From the NCBI GenBank assembly GCA_013399855.1, contig VXAY01002882.1, positions 197,654 through 261,653 on the forward strand: a stretch of 64,000 nucleotides of DNA. The letters are read 5' to 3'. Below, piece after piece: positions 12,101 to 24,804 of the stretch. Position 1 is the stretch's first letter; each line of letters starts with the position of its first letter. The DNA comes from Oxyruncus cristatus. Taxonomy: Eukaryota > Chordata > Aves > Passeriformes > Cotingidae. The position numbers were made by a program, and so were the translations under genes. The notes under the pieces were generated by a model that had not been told where the DNA came from, made no database searches, and saw only the letters and a list, made by a program, of their open reading frames with translations.

Positions 12101-15100
12101 AGGTCATCGTGCTTCACACAATTGTTCTTTGTTGTGTTCTGTAAAGGAGATTACATGAGGGCAAGCTGGAGTTCCTGGATACCCTATTTCTCACTATTGA
12201 AGGGCTATCTCCTTGAAAAAAAAAAAAGCAATAAGGCTATCTGAAGTGACCTTGGCAATTGTTCATGTAATTTATGACATTATACAATTAGAGGTAAGTT
12301 CAAATCAAGCAGTCTTAGAAAATCGGAGAGGTCACTTTCAAGCCTGATAACATCTCTGAACTGATCAAATTTGCTAGACAGATGATACGTTTTCTGAAAT
12401 ATAGCTCCATGAATAAAACAAAGTATTTGAATAGTATTTTTCTGCATGATTTAACCCTGTCTGTTATAGTACTCCATTGTCATCAATTGCTGAGCTGTTA
12501 ATCCCCGTGAGCATATTAAAATTAAACACATATAAAGGAAACAGGTTGCTGCTTATCAGGGGCAATTCTTAGTAAGTAGAGCCAAAAAGTAAATTAAAAA
12601 GAATCTCATTATTGCTAAATAAATACTACTCAGGCAACTACTTGCTGGTAGTTAATAGATAAGGTGTTCAACACCATATAACACTAATTTATAATACTAA
12701 TAACAATAATAATAACAATTATCAATAATAATAACAACAAAAACTTGTTAAATTGCTTTTCTTGCCTTTTAGCTTGATGAAAATCAGACATGCAATGGAG
12801 TGCAAGGAAAAGATTCTGTCTCCCCCTTTTATCAACCTTCTGATTCTATTCCTCAGTAAGAGAGATAGGAGATCTTCAAGCTTCCAGACTGCTAATGTTC
12901 AGCAAATAAGACAGTGGGTGGTGGAGGGAAGCTGTAAAAGCAGTGGAGAGAGAAAGCTGTCACAGAGACTACACTTCATCCTGCACTTCACAGAACTTGG
13001 TGGGAACAGTCAGATGTTCTGACTGCAACTGGAAAAGTTTCAGTTGAGTTTTGCTTTATGAAACACTCAAACCCCTAAAGATTCAAACCCAGAGCCCACC
13101 ACACTCATAATCTGCGTGCAGAGTAGCCTGTGCTTTTGGCCCTAATCTAATTTTAAACATGATCTTTCTCTCTATTTTACATTACACTGAAGAATGTGTC
13201 CACTTTAAGACTAATTTGTGAATCTGGACCAAAGGACGCAATAAAAAGTGAAATGCTTCATTCCCCCAAATTTAACTCTGCTTAAAGAACTGAGGGATTT
13301 CCCAGTGCCATGGAACCACAGATGTAGATTTGGCAGACACCACTTAGTCACTCTCAGCAGGCAAGGTCCTCATTCAGGGTCAAAACAATAAATCTTCACT
13401 GAATGTGAAAGCTGTAGTTTGCATTATCTTATTTATGTTTCTTCTCACAAGATGTGGTAGCATTTGTCAGGAAACTGTTGAGTTCCAGTGCTTCATGTTC
13501 CATTGAAAGTGGATGATATAATTTGGAATGGAGCCTCGGAGAATTCCACATCTGTATCCACAATTTAAAAAAAGAATGAGAAAGAAAACTTGGCAACAGG
13601 AGTTTTTACTATGTGTGGAGGTACTTGTGTAGAGTTAAAATTTACATTAAAGAATTTTGTAAGACATAATTACAGAGAGTTGTCTGTAGTATAGTCATAA
13701 GGGAAAATGGATTTTTTTCTGCATATTATAGCCTTGTATTTCTGTTATAAACTTTCATTGTTTTATATATACATTATACGCTTAGCACACAGCTTAGCCT
13801 GCATGCTGTCCCAAAAAACAAGAGGTACTTCCTCCTTGTCCTTACCCCATCAATTCTGCCATGACAGTGGAGTCAGAAAAACCGTGTAACTTGTTATCTC
13901 GGGTACCACACCCTTTCTAGGACCCTAAATGACAACTGAGAAATATCTTTTGAACAGTTTTCTGATTAAAAAAGAAAAACAAACAAACAGAAAAAATCAA
14001 AAAGCCAAATCAAACTATTGATTTAATGTAAACATTTTTCAAAGTGTGACTTTTTAATGAGAAAGAGTAGAATATCATTTCAAATTAGAAAATATTCTGT
14101 TTTGATTGTGTTTTAAAGTTACTATGTTGCTTTTACTAGATAAAATGTAAAATTTTTTAAAGGTAAATTTGTCAAAATGCATTATTTCAACTGACTTCAA
14201 AGTCTGTCAGGTTTCTTCATCTATTTCGTGAGTTCAGGCTGAGGTTCAAACATTAGGAACTTTTCTAAAATAAAATATTTTAGTTAGAGAATTTGCCACA
14301 ACAAGGACTGCGTTTGGCAAGTGCTTGAACTTTCAGGCTGCAATTACAGGGAAACAGGTACAAAAATAGACTTTTTTAAATGAAGATCTATTTCTTTACA
14401 GTTAGTAATGTATAAAAGTATTGTGTGGATTTGCTATGTGTCATGAGATTACAGCTAGCTATGGTGCTTTAGTAATGCATCTGCAGAGACCACATCATAC
14501 AAGCAGATGCTAGATTAATGAGATTTCACATGAAGGCATGGCCTACAGTCCAGCATCCACAGCCAGTGCTGGATGCACAGGAAGTGTAATGAAATCTGAA
14601 TACACTGTATTTTACTGTATTTGTATCTTTTTCTACTCTTTAAACAACATATTTCCATATTGACAATAATTTTGCATCGTTCTAAGCCAAAAAAAAGGCA
14701 GAAAGAACCACCACCTCAAAACATCCTCTGTGAATGCAAGCACAGTCAGCTGACAGTGAAAAAAAGAGCACAAAGTACATTAACCAAAAAAATCTCAAGC
14801 CTTCAGCTTGCAGAGCTTTCAGTAAAGAGTGTAAACATAGACATTTAAAATACCATACAGCATTCACTGGTGTCAGCATGAACAAGGATTTGGTACAAAA
14901 TCCCTGCAAACTGATCAAGGGCTAAAGCATGCTGTGGTGATGCTTGTAACTGCAAACTCCAATTTACAAGTTAAAGAGGTGCTTACAGAGTTCAGAAAGG
15001 TCACAGATTTCAGTCTACTTTGATTTTACTTATAACCAATGTACCTCCCTGTCGGTTTTGGATTTCTGCCCAAGAAAGTGAGGGTGGGAATTTAGCATGG

Positions 15101-16605
15101 CCAGAAATCTCTAAAACCTTCTCTTTTATTAAGAAGGTGCATTGTGTCGAGCCTTCTCTTTGCTTAGAAGTTCTGTTGTCAATGATTTTTCTAGTTTTTC
15201 CAGTTTTCAACAACTATTTTCTTTTCCCTCTTCTTTGAAGAAAGATAACATCCTGTCCAGCCACAAGGAGGGAACGCTGCCCCGCATGCCTGCGTGCATT
15301 TAAGCATGAATGCTGTTCTATTCTCAGCTCTTGGCAAATAATAATGTGGATTTTTAGGCAACTGTAATGGAATTTAAATTGAACTCTTTACTCAAGTGTC
15401 AATATACTCAGGAGTTTAATGTGCACCTTTTTAGCAACAGAGAAAACAGTAAAATCCAGTACATGCTAGTTAAGGAGAGGATAGAAATACAGTGAAACTG
15501 TATGTACCTATATAGCCATAGCTGCAGTCACAGAAACAGTCTGATTTTCTTTTAAAGTAGGCTCAAGAATTAAGAGAAAACATCCTTCTTCTGACACATA
15601 AGATTTTGACTCCTGACTGTTTCTTTCCCTACTTATTTTTCTGACTTTTTTTCCTTTCAGTCATAGGTGTTACATCTTCTGAGGAAATTACTAAAAGATG
15701 GTCTTGCCCCAGAATCAGTGTCTTGATGTTAAGTATCTTGCTGACATTTTATCAGCTCCCAGTGTTTCAAATGCCCAGAGGTTGAGAGAATTCTGTCAAA
15801 GTGTTTAAATTATCTTGAGTTTCATGAAAGGCAATTGAGAATTTTCATGAGATGACTAGAGGATTCAAAATTAGTCTATTGCCATCATACTCTACAGCAC
15901 TCTGCTGCAAGAAAGTAGTTTCATTGGTGATTATACAAGCCATATAAAATCATCTAGAATATTCCTGAGTAGTGAAGATTCATGTAGAATTTCAGCGCCT
16001 TCCAGAACGTTCCTATAAAAATTAGGATTTACATCCTCTTAGCTACTCAATATTAGACACACTATCATAAACTGTTAATCATGGGAGTAAGGGCAATTTC
16101 ACCATTACATTTACTTGAAAATCAGAGAAATGTTGAAGATTGAGGTTCACATTCAGTCTATTTAGCATGAATTACTTAGCAGTAATGTATGTCTTAGGAT
16201 TGTATCAGCCTTATGCTATATACAGGCAGAAAAATAAGATAAATGTAGCTTAAAAAGGGTTTCAAGGCCAGAATAGAGAGATATTCACCCATATAATCTC
16301 TAATTTTAGACTGGATGGGTCTCAGCCAATGTCCTTGCTCTTTGAAGATTAAAGCTCTAACTGTGTGATGAGGTTTTTTCTGCCACGTCAGAATAAATTA
16401 CAGCAATCTTCACCTGTCTGAAGTGCAGGCAGCCTGAATACAGAGGAATACTGTGCAAAAGAAAATGTAAGCAGCCCTGAAGAGATGAGCTGTCTATCTC
16501 CAGCAGTAGTGAGGTTCATATCTCCATTTCATGTAACTCAGCTTTTCCCAGGTAACAGTGCTTATTGGTCACATATACCATGCTATCATGGTCTAAGGAC
16601 TCAGA
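9177..16605. other. long unassigned AT-rich stretch
   Basis: About 7.4 kb without a recognisable transposon, RNA gene or exon. Frames of 60-95 codons on both strands carry no motif. It holds a trinucleotide microsatellite at 12,691-12,744 and an A-rich patch near 13,970-14,010. A stretch near 12,490-12,590 (TAATCC and TTAAA motifs with one CpG) looks less random than its surroundings, but nothing more can be said of it. Confidence 0.55.
12691..12744 (+). repeat. (AAT/AAC)n imperfect microsatellite
   Basis: About 54 bases made almost wholly of ATA, AAT and AAC triplets with a few interruptions. An ordinary degenerate microsatellite. Confidence 0.85.
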
Positions 16606-16632
16606 TTTTTTTTTTTNNNNNNNNNNNTTTTT
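16606..16632. other. assembly gap (11 N) inside a T homopolymer
   Basis: Eleven T precede 11 N (16,617-16,627) and five more T follow. The gap almost certainly marks a poly-T run whose length could not be resolved, with no hidden gene. Confidence 0.95.
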
Positions 16633-18394
16633 GGTTGGCTTTTAATGTGTACTAGGGAGTTAATCTTGCAACATGGTGAGATGATGATTTTTAGAGAAGA
16701 CATTAAATGTGAGCACACTTGACTATCTGTATTATTCAATCAGGAGAACTCAAGAGAGAGACATACAAGAATCAGAAATATAAAACAGCTCAATACAGAA
16801 GCTGTGAAATACCCATAGTATAATTAGCAGTTGTTGTCAGAACATGCAAAACAGCTTTTCCTGACAGACTTGCTCAGCTCTTTAACCTCACAACATTTAT
16901 AAAGTAATCCATATTTTACCTTCTTAATATTATTTTGAGAATACAAGAAGGCAAATTAAATACAAGTAAAAATGTATCACTGCAATCATACAGACCTGCA
17001 ATTTACAGACCTTTTAACTAGTAGAAAATTCATCTAGACCTTGTGAGAAATATTTTATTTACTTTAACTTTTTTTGAACAGCAGCTCCGTAACCAAATGA
17101 GTAAAGCAAGACAGAATACAGCCATAATAAAAAACAAATGTAAGATTTGTAAACACTCTGGAGAATAGGATCAGGATTCAAAATGGTATTGAAAAAATGG
17201 AAAGTAATTTCTAAACCTTACAGTATGAAATTTTTCAAGACAATAACAAAATACTAACAATAGAAAGAAGCAGCCAATAAATAACTGCTAAAGACAAGGT
17301 TCAGGTAAGCAGAGATGCCACACAAAAGGATCTGGAAGTGCAATGATCACAAACACAGGAGAAGTCAATTTTATGCTATAGGTAGGAGTAGTCAAAAGGC
17401 TTGAATTCATTCTGCATATAAGGGAGTAAATAAAGCAAGAAAGGCAACTATTCCAGTGTTGATGGAGTCTTAGCTTCAGGGGAGGTTTTTCTGAGCAGTC
17501 CAGGGTTCATATATACAAACTACCATACAGGCAAATACAAATGTAACATTATTGATGCAAGTTCACTCTGCTTTACCCATACTGGAGAGGGGGAGAAACT
17601 GCATGTCTACCTTAGTACAGCCCTGAGTCTTAGTTATTAAAATTTACTGGGAGTCTAAGTTTAGAAATTCTGGTTTTCTCAATGGTCATATGAACTCATA
17701 AAGTGGTCTGGGTGTTTTCCTATTTTTGACTTTTCTGGGCAGAGGACAAATGGAGGAAAAAATACCTACCTATAATGTGCATATGCTACAAAAGGCAGAA
17801 AGAAACTAAATATGACAGGCCTTAGGTTGGTCACCAAATAGATAACATATTGGCATGGATCATATTGGCAACGGCAACCCAGCTGACAGAAGAAGAGGTA
17901 AATAACATTCCAGTAAAGGGAGAGTAAGGTGGGGTAAAAAAACACAAGTAAAAGAGAGAAGAATACTAAGTAGAGGAAAGTGTCAGAGAAAGTGGGTACT
18001 TTAAAGTCTTTAGTCACAGCTGTCTTACTTGTCACTAACAATGGCAAGCAGTGAGGTGTAAAAAATCAACCACATAGCCATTACCTCTGTTGGAAAGAGA
18101 AGGGAGGGCAAAATACCAGTCTCTTCCAGATGAAGCTGTATATGTTTCTGTACACATGATGAATATTCCTGAAATAGAGTTTGACTGTGATGCTGCATGA
18201 ATATGTTCTTCTCACAAAGTCTCTCAGACTTTTTTAAATACCACTTAGTCATCAACATATTGTCTTTGTGTGTTTTCCCAAGGGCCACTTCATTTTCAAC
18301 AGCATAAGCACTCATAACACCTTCATTTAACATCCATTTAGGAATACCTCTGAGGGAGAACCTTGTTTTTCTTATTTAACTTTTCCCTCCCTAC
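16633..18394. other. unassigned AT-rich DNA
   Basis: Nothing recognisable. Two minus-strand frames of 93 and 102 codons near 17,766-18,333 lack any domain, and I treat them as chance. Confidence 0.55.
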
Positions 18395-19076
18395 ACCTGT
18401 AGACAGTCCAGGGCTGTCTGTTTATATCATGGGCTAGGTCACACACACATCTCCTGGACCCAATCCCTGATACTACCTACTCCAGTGTAGGTCCCTTCTA
18501 CAGGGTACAGTTCTTCAGCAACAGGCTGAAGGTCCCCATGGACCTTCAAGTTACGAGAACTACCAGCAAACCTGCTCCTCTCTCTGTGGGTCCACAGGTC
18601 CTGCCAGAAATCTGCTCCAGCATGGGCTTCCCAGAGGGTCACAGACTCCTTCAGGCATTCTCCTGCTGTGGTGTGGGGCCCTTCATGGGCTGTAGGTGTG
18701 TTTCAGCTCCACCATGGCCTTCCATGGGCTGCAGGGGCAGAGCTGCTTCACCATAGTCTGCACCACAGGCTGCAGGGCAATCTCCAGTGCATGGAGCACC
18801 TGCTCCCCCTTCTTCTTCATTGGCCTTGATTTCTGTGGAGTTACTTCTTTCACTCTTCTTTCCTAGCTGTGGTTGTGCACACCTTTTTTAATATATTGCC
18901 CCAGGGGCACTATCACCATCACCGATGGGCTTGGCCTTGGCCACCAGCAGGTCCATCTTGAAGCCAACTGAAATTAGCTCTGTTGGGCACGGAGGAAGCT
19001 TCTCACAGTGTCTCACAGAACACAGCCTTATAGCTCCCCCTGCTACCAAAACGTGGCTGTGTGCAAACCCAATACA
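18395..19076 (-). mobile_element. avian ERV (ERVL-like) LTR, partial, minus strand
   Basis: Read on the minus strand, this starts with TGTATTGGGTTTGC at 19,076. It continues through a 'gttttggtagcaggggg' block and then repeated 'cagcccatggaag'-type blocks typical of a large, common avian ERV LTR family. The plus-strand LTR at 55.9-57.0 kb shares the opening block and the internal phrases. The 3' end, towards 18,395, fades into sequence I cannot match, so the copy is truncated or diverged. There is no polyadenylation region and no paired second LTR or internal viral gene nearby. It is an old solo-LTR remnant. The family assignment comes from memory of avian repeats, not from a search. Confidence 0.7.
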
Positions 19077-22000
19077 CTGCTTTAAAGTAATTTTGAGCCA
19101 GGTCTCTTCTGGAATATGGATTGTGGTTCAAAAAAATAAAAATGGATGATGTAAGTTAGCCTAATTTATTTCTTTGAGTATTGCCAATTCTGTTTCCTGC
19201 GACAGAGACACCATCAATAGTGCCAAAGAGCAGATGTGACACAAAAGATTTGACGTCACTGTGTTGTAGTAATAAAAAAAAAAAAATGATTCTATTCACA
19301 CTTGCTGAGTCTGTGAAATTGGACATGTCAACAGAGATGGTGTTTCTCTGGAGTCTGCTGGAATTCCTTCTGGGTTTCTGCTGTGGCATCTATCCCTGAG
19401 ACAATCAAGGAGTTATGTGAGATGTGGACTGCCAGGAGGCAATGGATCTGGAGAATCCCCAGCCTGTTACTGACTCTGCAGTCAGCAATTCCAGCACTTG
19501 TGTTTGCAGATCTGTTGAATGGATCTGCTGAATCTCCTGGTTGACAACTACTGGAGTTTCAACATGCCAGGCAGTGAAGCAGTTTTGTCTTCCATCATTG
19601 GGTTAGCTGTTTGTCAAGGTTTCTGAGGAGTTTGGGCTGCCAGTCAGATTGGTGGGACTGGGCTCTTCAGTATTTGCACAGCAGGCAGGCTGGCTCTGCT
19701 AATGCTGTGGAACAGGAGTCCCAGTGCAAAGCCTGACCTTAAAAAAAAGAAAATCAAGCAGGAAAAAAACAATTTTCAATGAAGCTGGTTTGGAAAACAA
19801 CTTCTCAAGCAGTCTATGTAATGGAATGTGCTTCCTCAGACTAGCTCTCACCACAGTATTTCTAGGTGCAGAGGAGCTCACACTTCAATGATTCGTTGAC
19901 ATAAATGCCTCGCTGTTTCCAGGAAAGGCTCTGAAGTATGAAGAGGAATTGGCAGACACAAATCTAGTGTGCCTTAGAACAACAGGACTTTCTGTATATG
20001 AGCAGGTAAACCTAAACACAAGCTAATGGGTGTAAGGAGTTAACAGTTGTTTGTGAAATATCAACTTTTAAATAAGGGCTACTGCTACTCTATCACTTAA
20101 TTGAGAAACTTTAGAACACATGATTCATGCCATGGGATGAAGCAGTCAACAGTTAGAAGTCAGGAATTTGATTAGAAAATTTATCTTTTAGCCATCTTGC
20201 TGTTTGGTTATTAAAAGCAAACACTTGCAGCTATGCATACTAACAGCAGGAGGATTTCTCATCTGTGGTGTAATTGCCAGTTTGTTTCAAAGTAAAAAGT
20301 TGCTGTTGTTTCACAGTAAATTTGTTTGGGAAGGTTCCTGGCATAGAAACTGCGAACTGTTGATGTCCTGCAAAGAAAGAGAAAACACTGTCTCTTTACT
20401 TTGCAAAAAACTTGCCAGGATTGTGTGCCTTTAAATGAAGGGAAGAGGGGAAGTTGGGCTGAAAATCTGCAACCAAATCATTTGCTACCAAACTTGTTTT
20501 GCTTTAAGGTAAAATAGGTTGTGGACTTTTTCTGGATGTTTTATGACTTTAAAAAGCTTCCTCACACTTAAATTTGCCTCAATTAATTAATCCTCTTTGT
20601 TAGCTCTATTTAGGTTTGCTTAATCCAATAATCCTGTTTTTGAAGAGAACCATTTGAATGTTCTGTACTTATTTTTCAAGCTCCAATCATGAGCTAAAGC
20701 TTGAAACCAGTAATGAAATTAAGTGTGGTTTTGGGGTTTTTTTCTTGGGACTGGTTTTTAGTAATTTAAAAACTTGCTTAAATACTTCTTAGAACCTGTA
20801 GATGAGCAAATTAGGTCAGTAACTTTGACTTCTCTGGATTCTGAAATTATAGATTGCAGACATACCTTCATTCTTGCAAATATCTACCCTGAAGACTCTA
20901 AGAGCAATATTCTCCTTATATAGCTTTGAATATAGGTTTAGAACATCAGTTGAGTTGTTGGTGATGCCAGTTCTTTCAGTCCTGCTGCCTTCTCAAGACT
21001 ATCCTCTCCAACAGCAGTTGTTCAATGAGAAATGCAGGAAAAAGTACTAAGATAAGAGTGTGAGGAGATACATGTTCTGTAGGGAAAAAGGAGCTCTCAA
21101 TACAACTATTAAAACTGTAGTTAGACTACGTTTACCTGAATATAAGTAAATTAATTTAAGGGGAGCTATAATTCTGGGTAGATCGTGCAGTGACATTTTG
21201 GTGCTTTGTGCCCAGCTCCTACTTTCTCTTCCCCTTAACAGACTGTGATAATTTCTTACAAGTGGTGGGCCTTCGATATTGCTAAAGAGACGAGACCTCT
21301 TCCGGAAATAAACTTGAGAGACCTAACTTGCTGGAAATGTTTGCTTATGTAGTGATACTGATAACATGGTGTTCTGGTTTTGGAATTTGAATGAGGCTGG
21401 AAATTGAAAACATTGGGTGAAATTTTGAGGCCATTGTGATGCTTCCCTGTTCAGTCTGATGCTCTTGTGGAGGGAGTTCAAACCCACATCTGTCCTGCTG
21501 GCCTAAGCACCAGGATATAGGCTGCTCTACATGTTCCTGCAGCTTATTCAAAGGCCACTAGATAAAATGCCTAAAACATTCTTAGAAATAAGAACTCTTC
21601 CCATCCAGTAAGTGTGATGATTACTTGGCCACTGAATAAATCCGCCACTTGTTTTCTCTTTCTTGACAAACAAATCATGAATCTTTTTTTTTTTCTGTGC
21701 AGCAGAACAGCTTAAACAGGATGAAGCAGAGTGAATTCCAAAGCAGAATATCCAATAATAATGAGAAGAATGGACCTGTCTCAGTGCTTTGAGGAGAAAG
21801 AGGAAGGTTCTGAGCTGCAGATCATGACCTGCATACTCCCAGATTTGAGTTGATGTGAGAATTGTTTGTGTAATCAGATTTTCCTACTGGCTATCTCTCA
21901 GCAGCCCAATAATGAGCACCTTGTTTATGAAAAGCTTTTTATAAGGGCTCTGACATCTATTATTCAAGCAGTGTGACACCATTTGCAGACTTTGAAGACT

Positions 22001-24341
22001 CACATTGGAGCTGAGTCCTTAGTATCACATGAAAATGCTAGACCATAGCCCCTCCTTCCCTGTCTGCTTTACCCTGCAAAATCAAAAGGCTGTCAGCACT
22101 GAGTATAAAACTTTTCATCAAGCGCTGCAGTAGGATTTCATACATATATTTTTGTTTGAAAAAATGCTGCAGCCTCAAGGTAGTTTGAATTTTAAAGCAG
22201 GGTAAAAATAGGCAGAATTTTCACTGCATTCAGGAGTTTTTCATTGAGATATTTAGCTCGAGAACCCTGAGGGATAGCATAGCATTTGCTTGTTCTGATA
22301 TCTTCTGACAAATATGACTAAACATTATTCTTGGGATTTATTTTTTTTCTTCCTCTGGTGATTCATAGATTAGAGTCTATTGTTAGTATTGGATACATGC
22401 AACTTTCACAGTAGAACATATTGCAGAAATCTAAAAACACTTCTGAAATATTTAGATGACAAAATTATTAAAAGATCTTGATGGTATGCAGTGTATTTGT
22501 AACTCCTGAGTGGGAGAATCCACTGCATACTAACCATTGTTCACAATTCATAGTTTATAAGCCCATTTGCTTACTGAGCAAAAGGCTTTTGCTGTGTGTT
22601 TTTTTGAAGTTAGCAAGGTAAGTCACTTGCCTCATGTGGGAAACAGTGTGTGCTGAAAATGGCTGTTCTCTTAATAAGGAAAGGGTGTCAATAAGGCATT
22701 GTTGTCACAGTAAGTTTATATGACGCTTCAGAAATGCCTATTGTTCCCAGGCAGTAGAATATTTCCCCCTCTGGACTTCTCTGTCTGGCCCAGATTTACT
22801 TCTTATCCTGATAACTGAGCTCAGTCAAGTTTCTCAGAGAATGTCTGTGATGGAGTGCCTGCTTCCTCCCTTTGCTTTTTAACCCTCTCCAGTGTAAGGA
22901 GGCTCCGCTTTGTGCAGCAATACAACTGCAATCTCTCCTTCTCAGTGAATAAATCCTCCTACCAACATATTTCCATCTGAATACTCCTAAATACTAACTC
23001 ACATCAATCACATGTTTGTTCTCCCACACACAAAAGTACATAACTAACTACTGTATTTTTCTGATTTCAGGCGTTTTGTGCTCTTGACACTGACTGTAGT
23101 ATCTGAGTGCTTTCTACATGCTTCAGTGTTAAAAAGCCAAAGTGACCCTGTATTTTATGGTCGTACATGGCCTCTTTTAGATGGTACTATAAGATTTCAT
23201 GATGATGTTGGCAAGGATTAGAGGTAAAAATAAGCATCAGTCTAGCAGTAGCTGAAATGCCTGAGGGGGTCTTACGACTTCTGTAAAGGTGTTCAGTGCT
23301 TCTGTTTTATGGTCTGGTAAAAAGTTATTGGTCCTGAAAGTTAGGATGTGAGCCTGATGTTCTTAGAGGCCTCTGAGCAGAAGTGTGGTGTGTATTCAGT
23401 AACCTCTAGATGGATGAGAGATGCAGCAGTGCTGTTTATGCAACCTCAACCCCTCCAGTTGTTGGCTTTCACAAGCCCCTATGGGTGAGAATGGTCTTTT
23501 GGCTGCACTGTAATCAAGAGGATCAGTTGAGGAGATCTAGACGTGTGTGTGAAGGCTAGAGAAGGCCCAGTAACTCTGTAATGCTGCCTGGGAACCTGGT
23601 GTATACTGGATTGCTTAAACCTAAGCTGCTGTAGCTGTATTGTTATCAGTTCCTTGGCTAGGAAAATCAAAGTTACTATGGTTATAGGCAAGAGCTGCTG
23701 GTGCAGAAGTGTCTTGTAAAAGGCCTCAATTTCCCTGTCTTGATTTAATTTTTCATATCTAGTTACTAAGGGTCTGATTATTTTCTTAAAAGTATTCTTG
23801 GAACCTGATGTCATTGTTTGTTACTGAGGAAAGGCTCATGTGAAGAGATAGGTGTAGTATTACACTCTAAAAATAGTGAGGTCACTCCCATCAACAAGAG
23901 ATAAGTTTTTTCAAGTTAAGGAAAACCCCATGTAATCTCACATGGACAGAGAACATGAAACCAAGGCAAAGTGCAGGAAATACACCAACAAAGTCCAATT
24001 GTGGGAAAAAACATCCAAAGTACTTAACACTGTGTTAATAAGAATATCTTTCCCATAAAACATTTACCAAAATTGAAAGTTTTCTGATAGAAGCTATACA
24101 ATAATTCTGGAAAATTCTTGGCTCTAGGAAAGGTTGAATTGAGCTAGAGCCAAAAAAGCAGTTTTTTGAAAGTAGTATTGGAGTGGTGTTTCAATGTACT
24201 CCAAACAAACTTATTGATTTTCCTTCTCTCCTATGAGGAGAATGTATCGGTGTGTCAATTTTATTTCCAACAAAACAAAACATCTTCCAAGTTCTAGTAT
24301 CAACAAGTCCCTAAACTGAAATAGTGCACAAATGTGTGGGG
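19077..24341. other. unassigned stretch with possible conserved non-coding segment
   Basis: There is no identified transposon or exon. Between about 19,400 and 19,720 the DNA is less AT-rich and could be an unrecognised old repeat. Between about 20,450 and 20,680 there is an AT-rich segment dense in homeodomain-type sites. A 111-codon minus-strand frame at 23,479-23,814 has no recognisable domain. Confidence 0.5.
20450..20680. promoter_or_regulatory. possible conserved non-coding element (AT-rich, homeodomain-type sites)
   Basis: The segment contains AATTAATTAATC, two TAATCC sites, a CTTTGTT (SOX/TCF-like) site and TTTATGAC within about 230 bp. Such clustering is common in vertebrate developmental enhancers. 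It is also expected fairly often in AT-rich DNA, so this is a pointer only; conservation cannot be judged here. Confidence 0.15.
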
Positions 24342-24360
24342 TTTTTTTTTTAAAAAAAAA
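24342..24360. repeat. T10-A9 homopolymer palindrome
   Basis: Ten T are followed directly by nine A, a self-complementary low-complexity tract. No functional reading. Confidence 0.9.
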
Positions 24361-24640
24361 GACCCTTGTTCAGCTATCCAAGGACTCCTTGATCAACCAG
24401 TAAAACCTGTTAAAGGTAGAACAATAATCAATTTAATTTTGACCATTAAACTTGGGCTTAGTAAACTCAGTAGAATGCAGTTTAACTACCCTTCATAGTG
24501 AGACTTGGGGAGACAAGTGAGAGAAAGGCCACGGTCACTGAAATGGTGTAATAGCCTAGCACAGAGGAAATAAAAGTAGCTGAAACATTCAATGTATGGG
24601 GTGTTCCGTGAAGAGCAAACGCAGTGGGAATGAAAAGAAT

Positions 24641-24682
24641 GCAATGGGAGCATCTGAAACTGCAATGGGAGCATCTGAAACT
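24641..24682 (+). repeat. perfect 21-bp tandem duplication
   Basis: Two identical 21-bp copies beginning gcaatgggag stand head to tail, with a partial related piece (gcagtgggaa) about 20 bp upstream. Because 21 is a multiple of three, the overlapping minus-strand open frames show a repeated 7-residue motif, which should not be mistaken for a protein repeat. Confidence 0.95.
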
Positions 24683-24782
24683 GCCACCGGAGTCCAAATC
24701 TCTGCAAACCACAATTTAGCAGAGGTGGTATTTGGCATGGAGGCAGATATAACAATATCTTAAAAGTAGGTCATGTGCCAGC

Positions 24783-24804
24783 ACTAATATGGGCCCATAT
24801 TAGT
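24783..24804. repeat. perfect 22-bp palindrome
   Basis: The half-site actaatatggg is followed without spacer by its exact reverse complement, centred on GGGCCC at 24,791-24,796. The symmetry stops at 24,782/24,805. A perfect palindrome this long is unlikely by chance in 64 kb (roughly 1-2 in 100). It could be a symmetric binding site or simply a small foldback left by replication. Confidence 0.97.

Noticed and set aside
23479..23814. Minus-strand 111-codon frame that looks loosely protein-like
   Set aside because: No domain, no splice or promoter context, and not extended by neighbouring frames.
24482..24755. Minus-strand frames with a repeated Cys/His heptad resembling a zinc-binding repeat
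   Set aside because: The repeat comes from a 21-bp perfect tandem DNA duplication. Two copies in an otherwise motif-less frame are not a domain.
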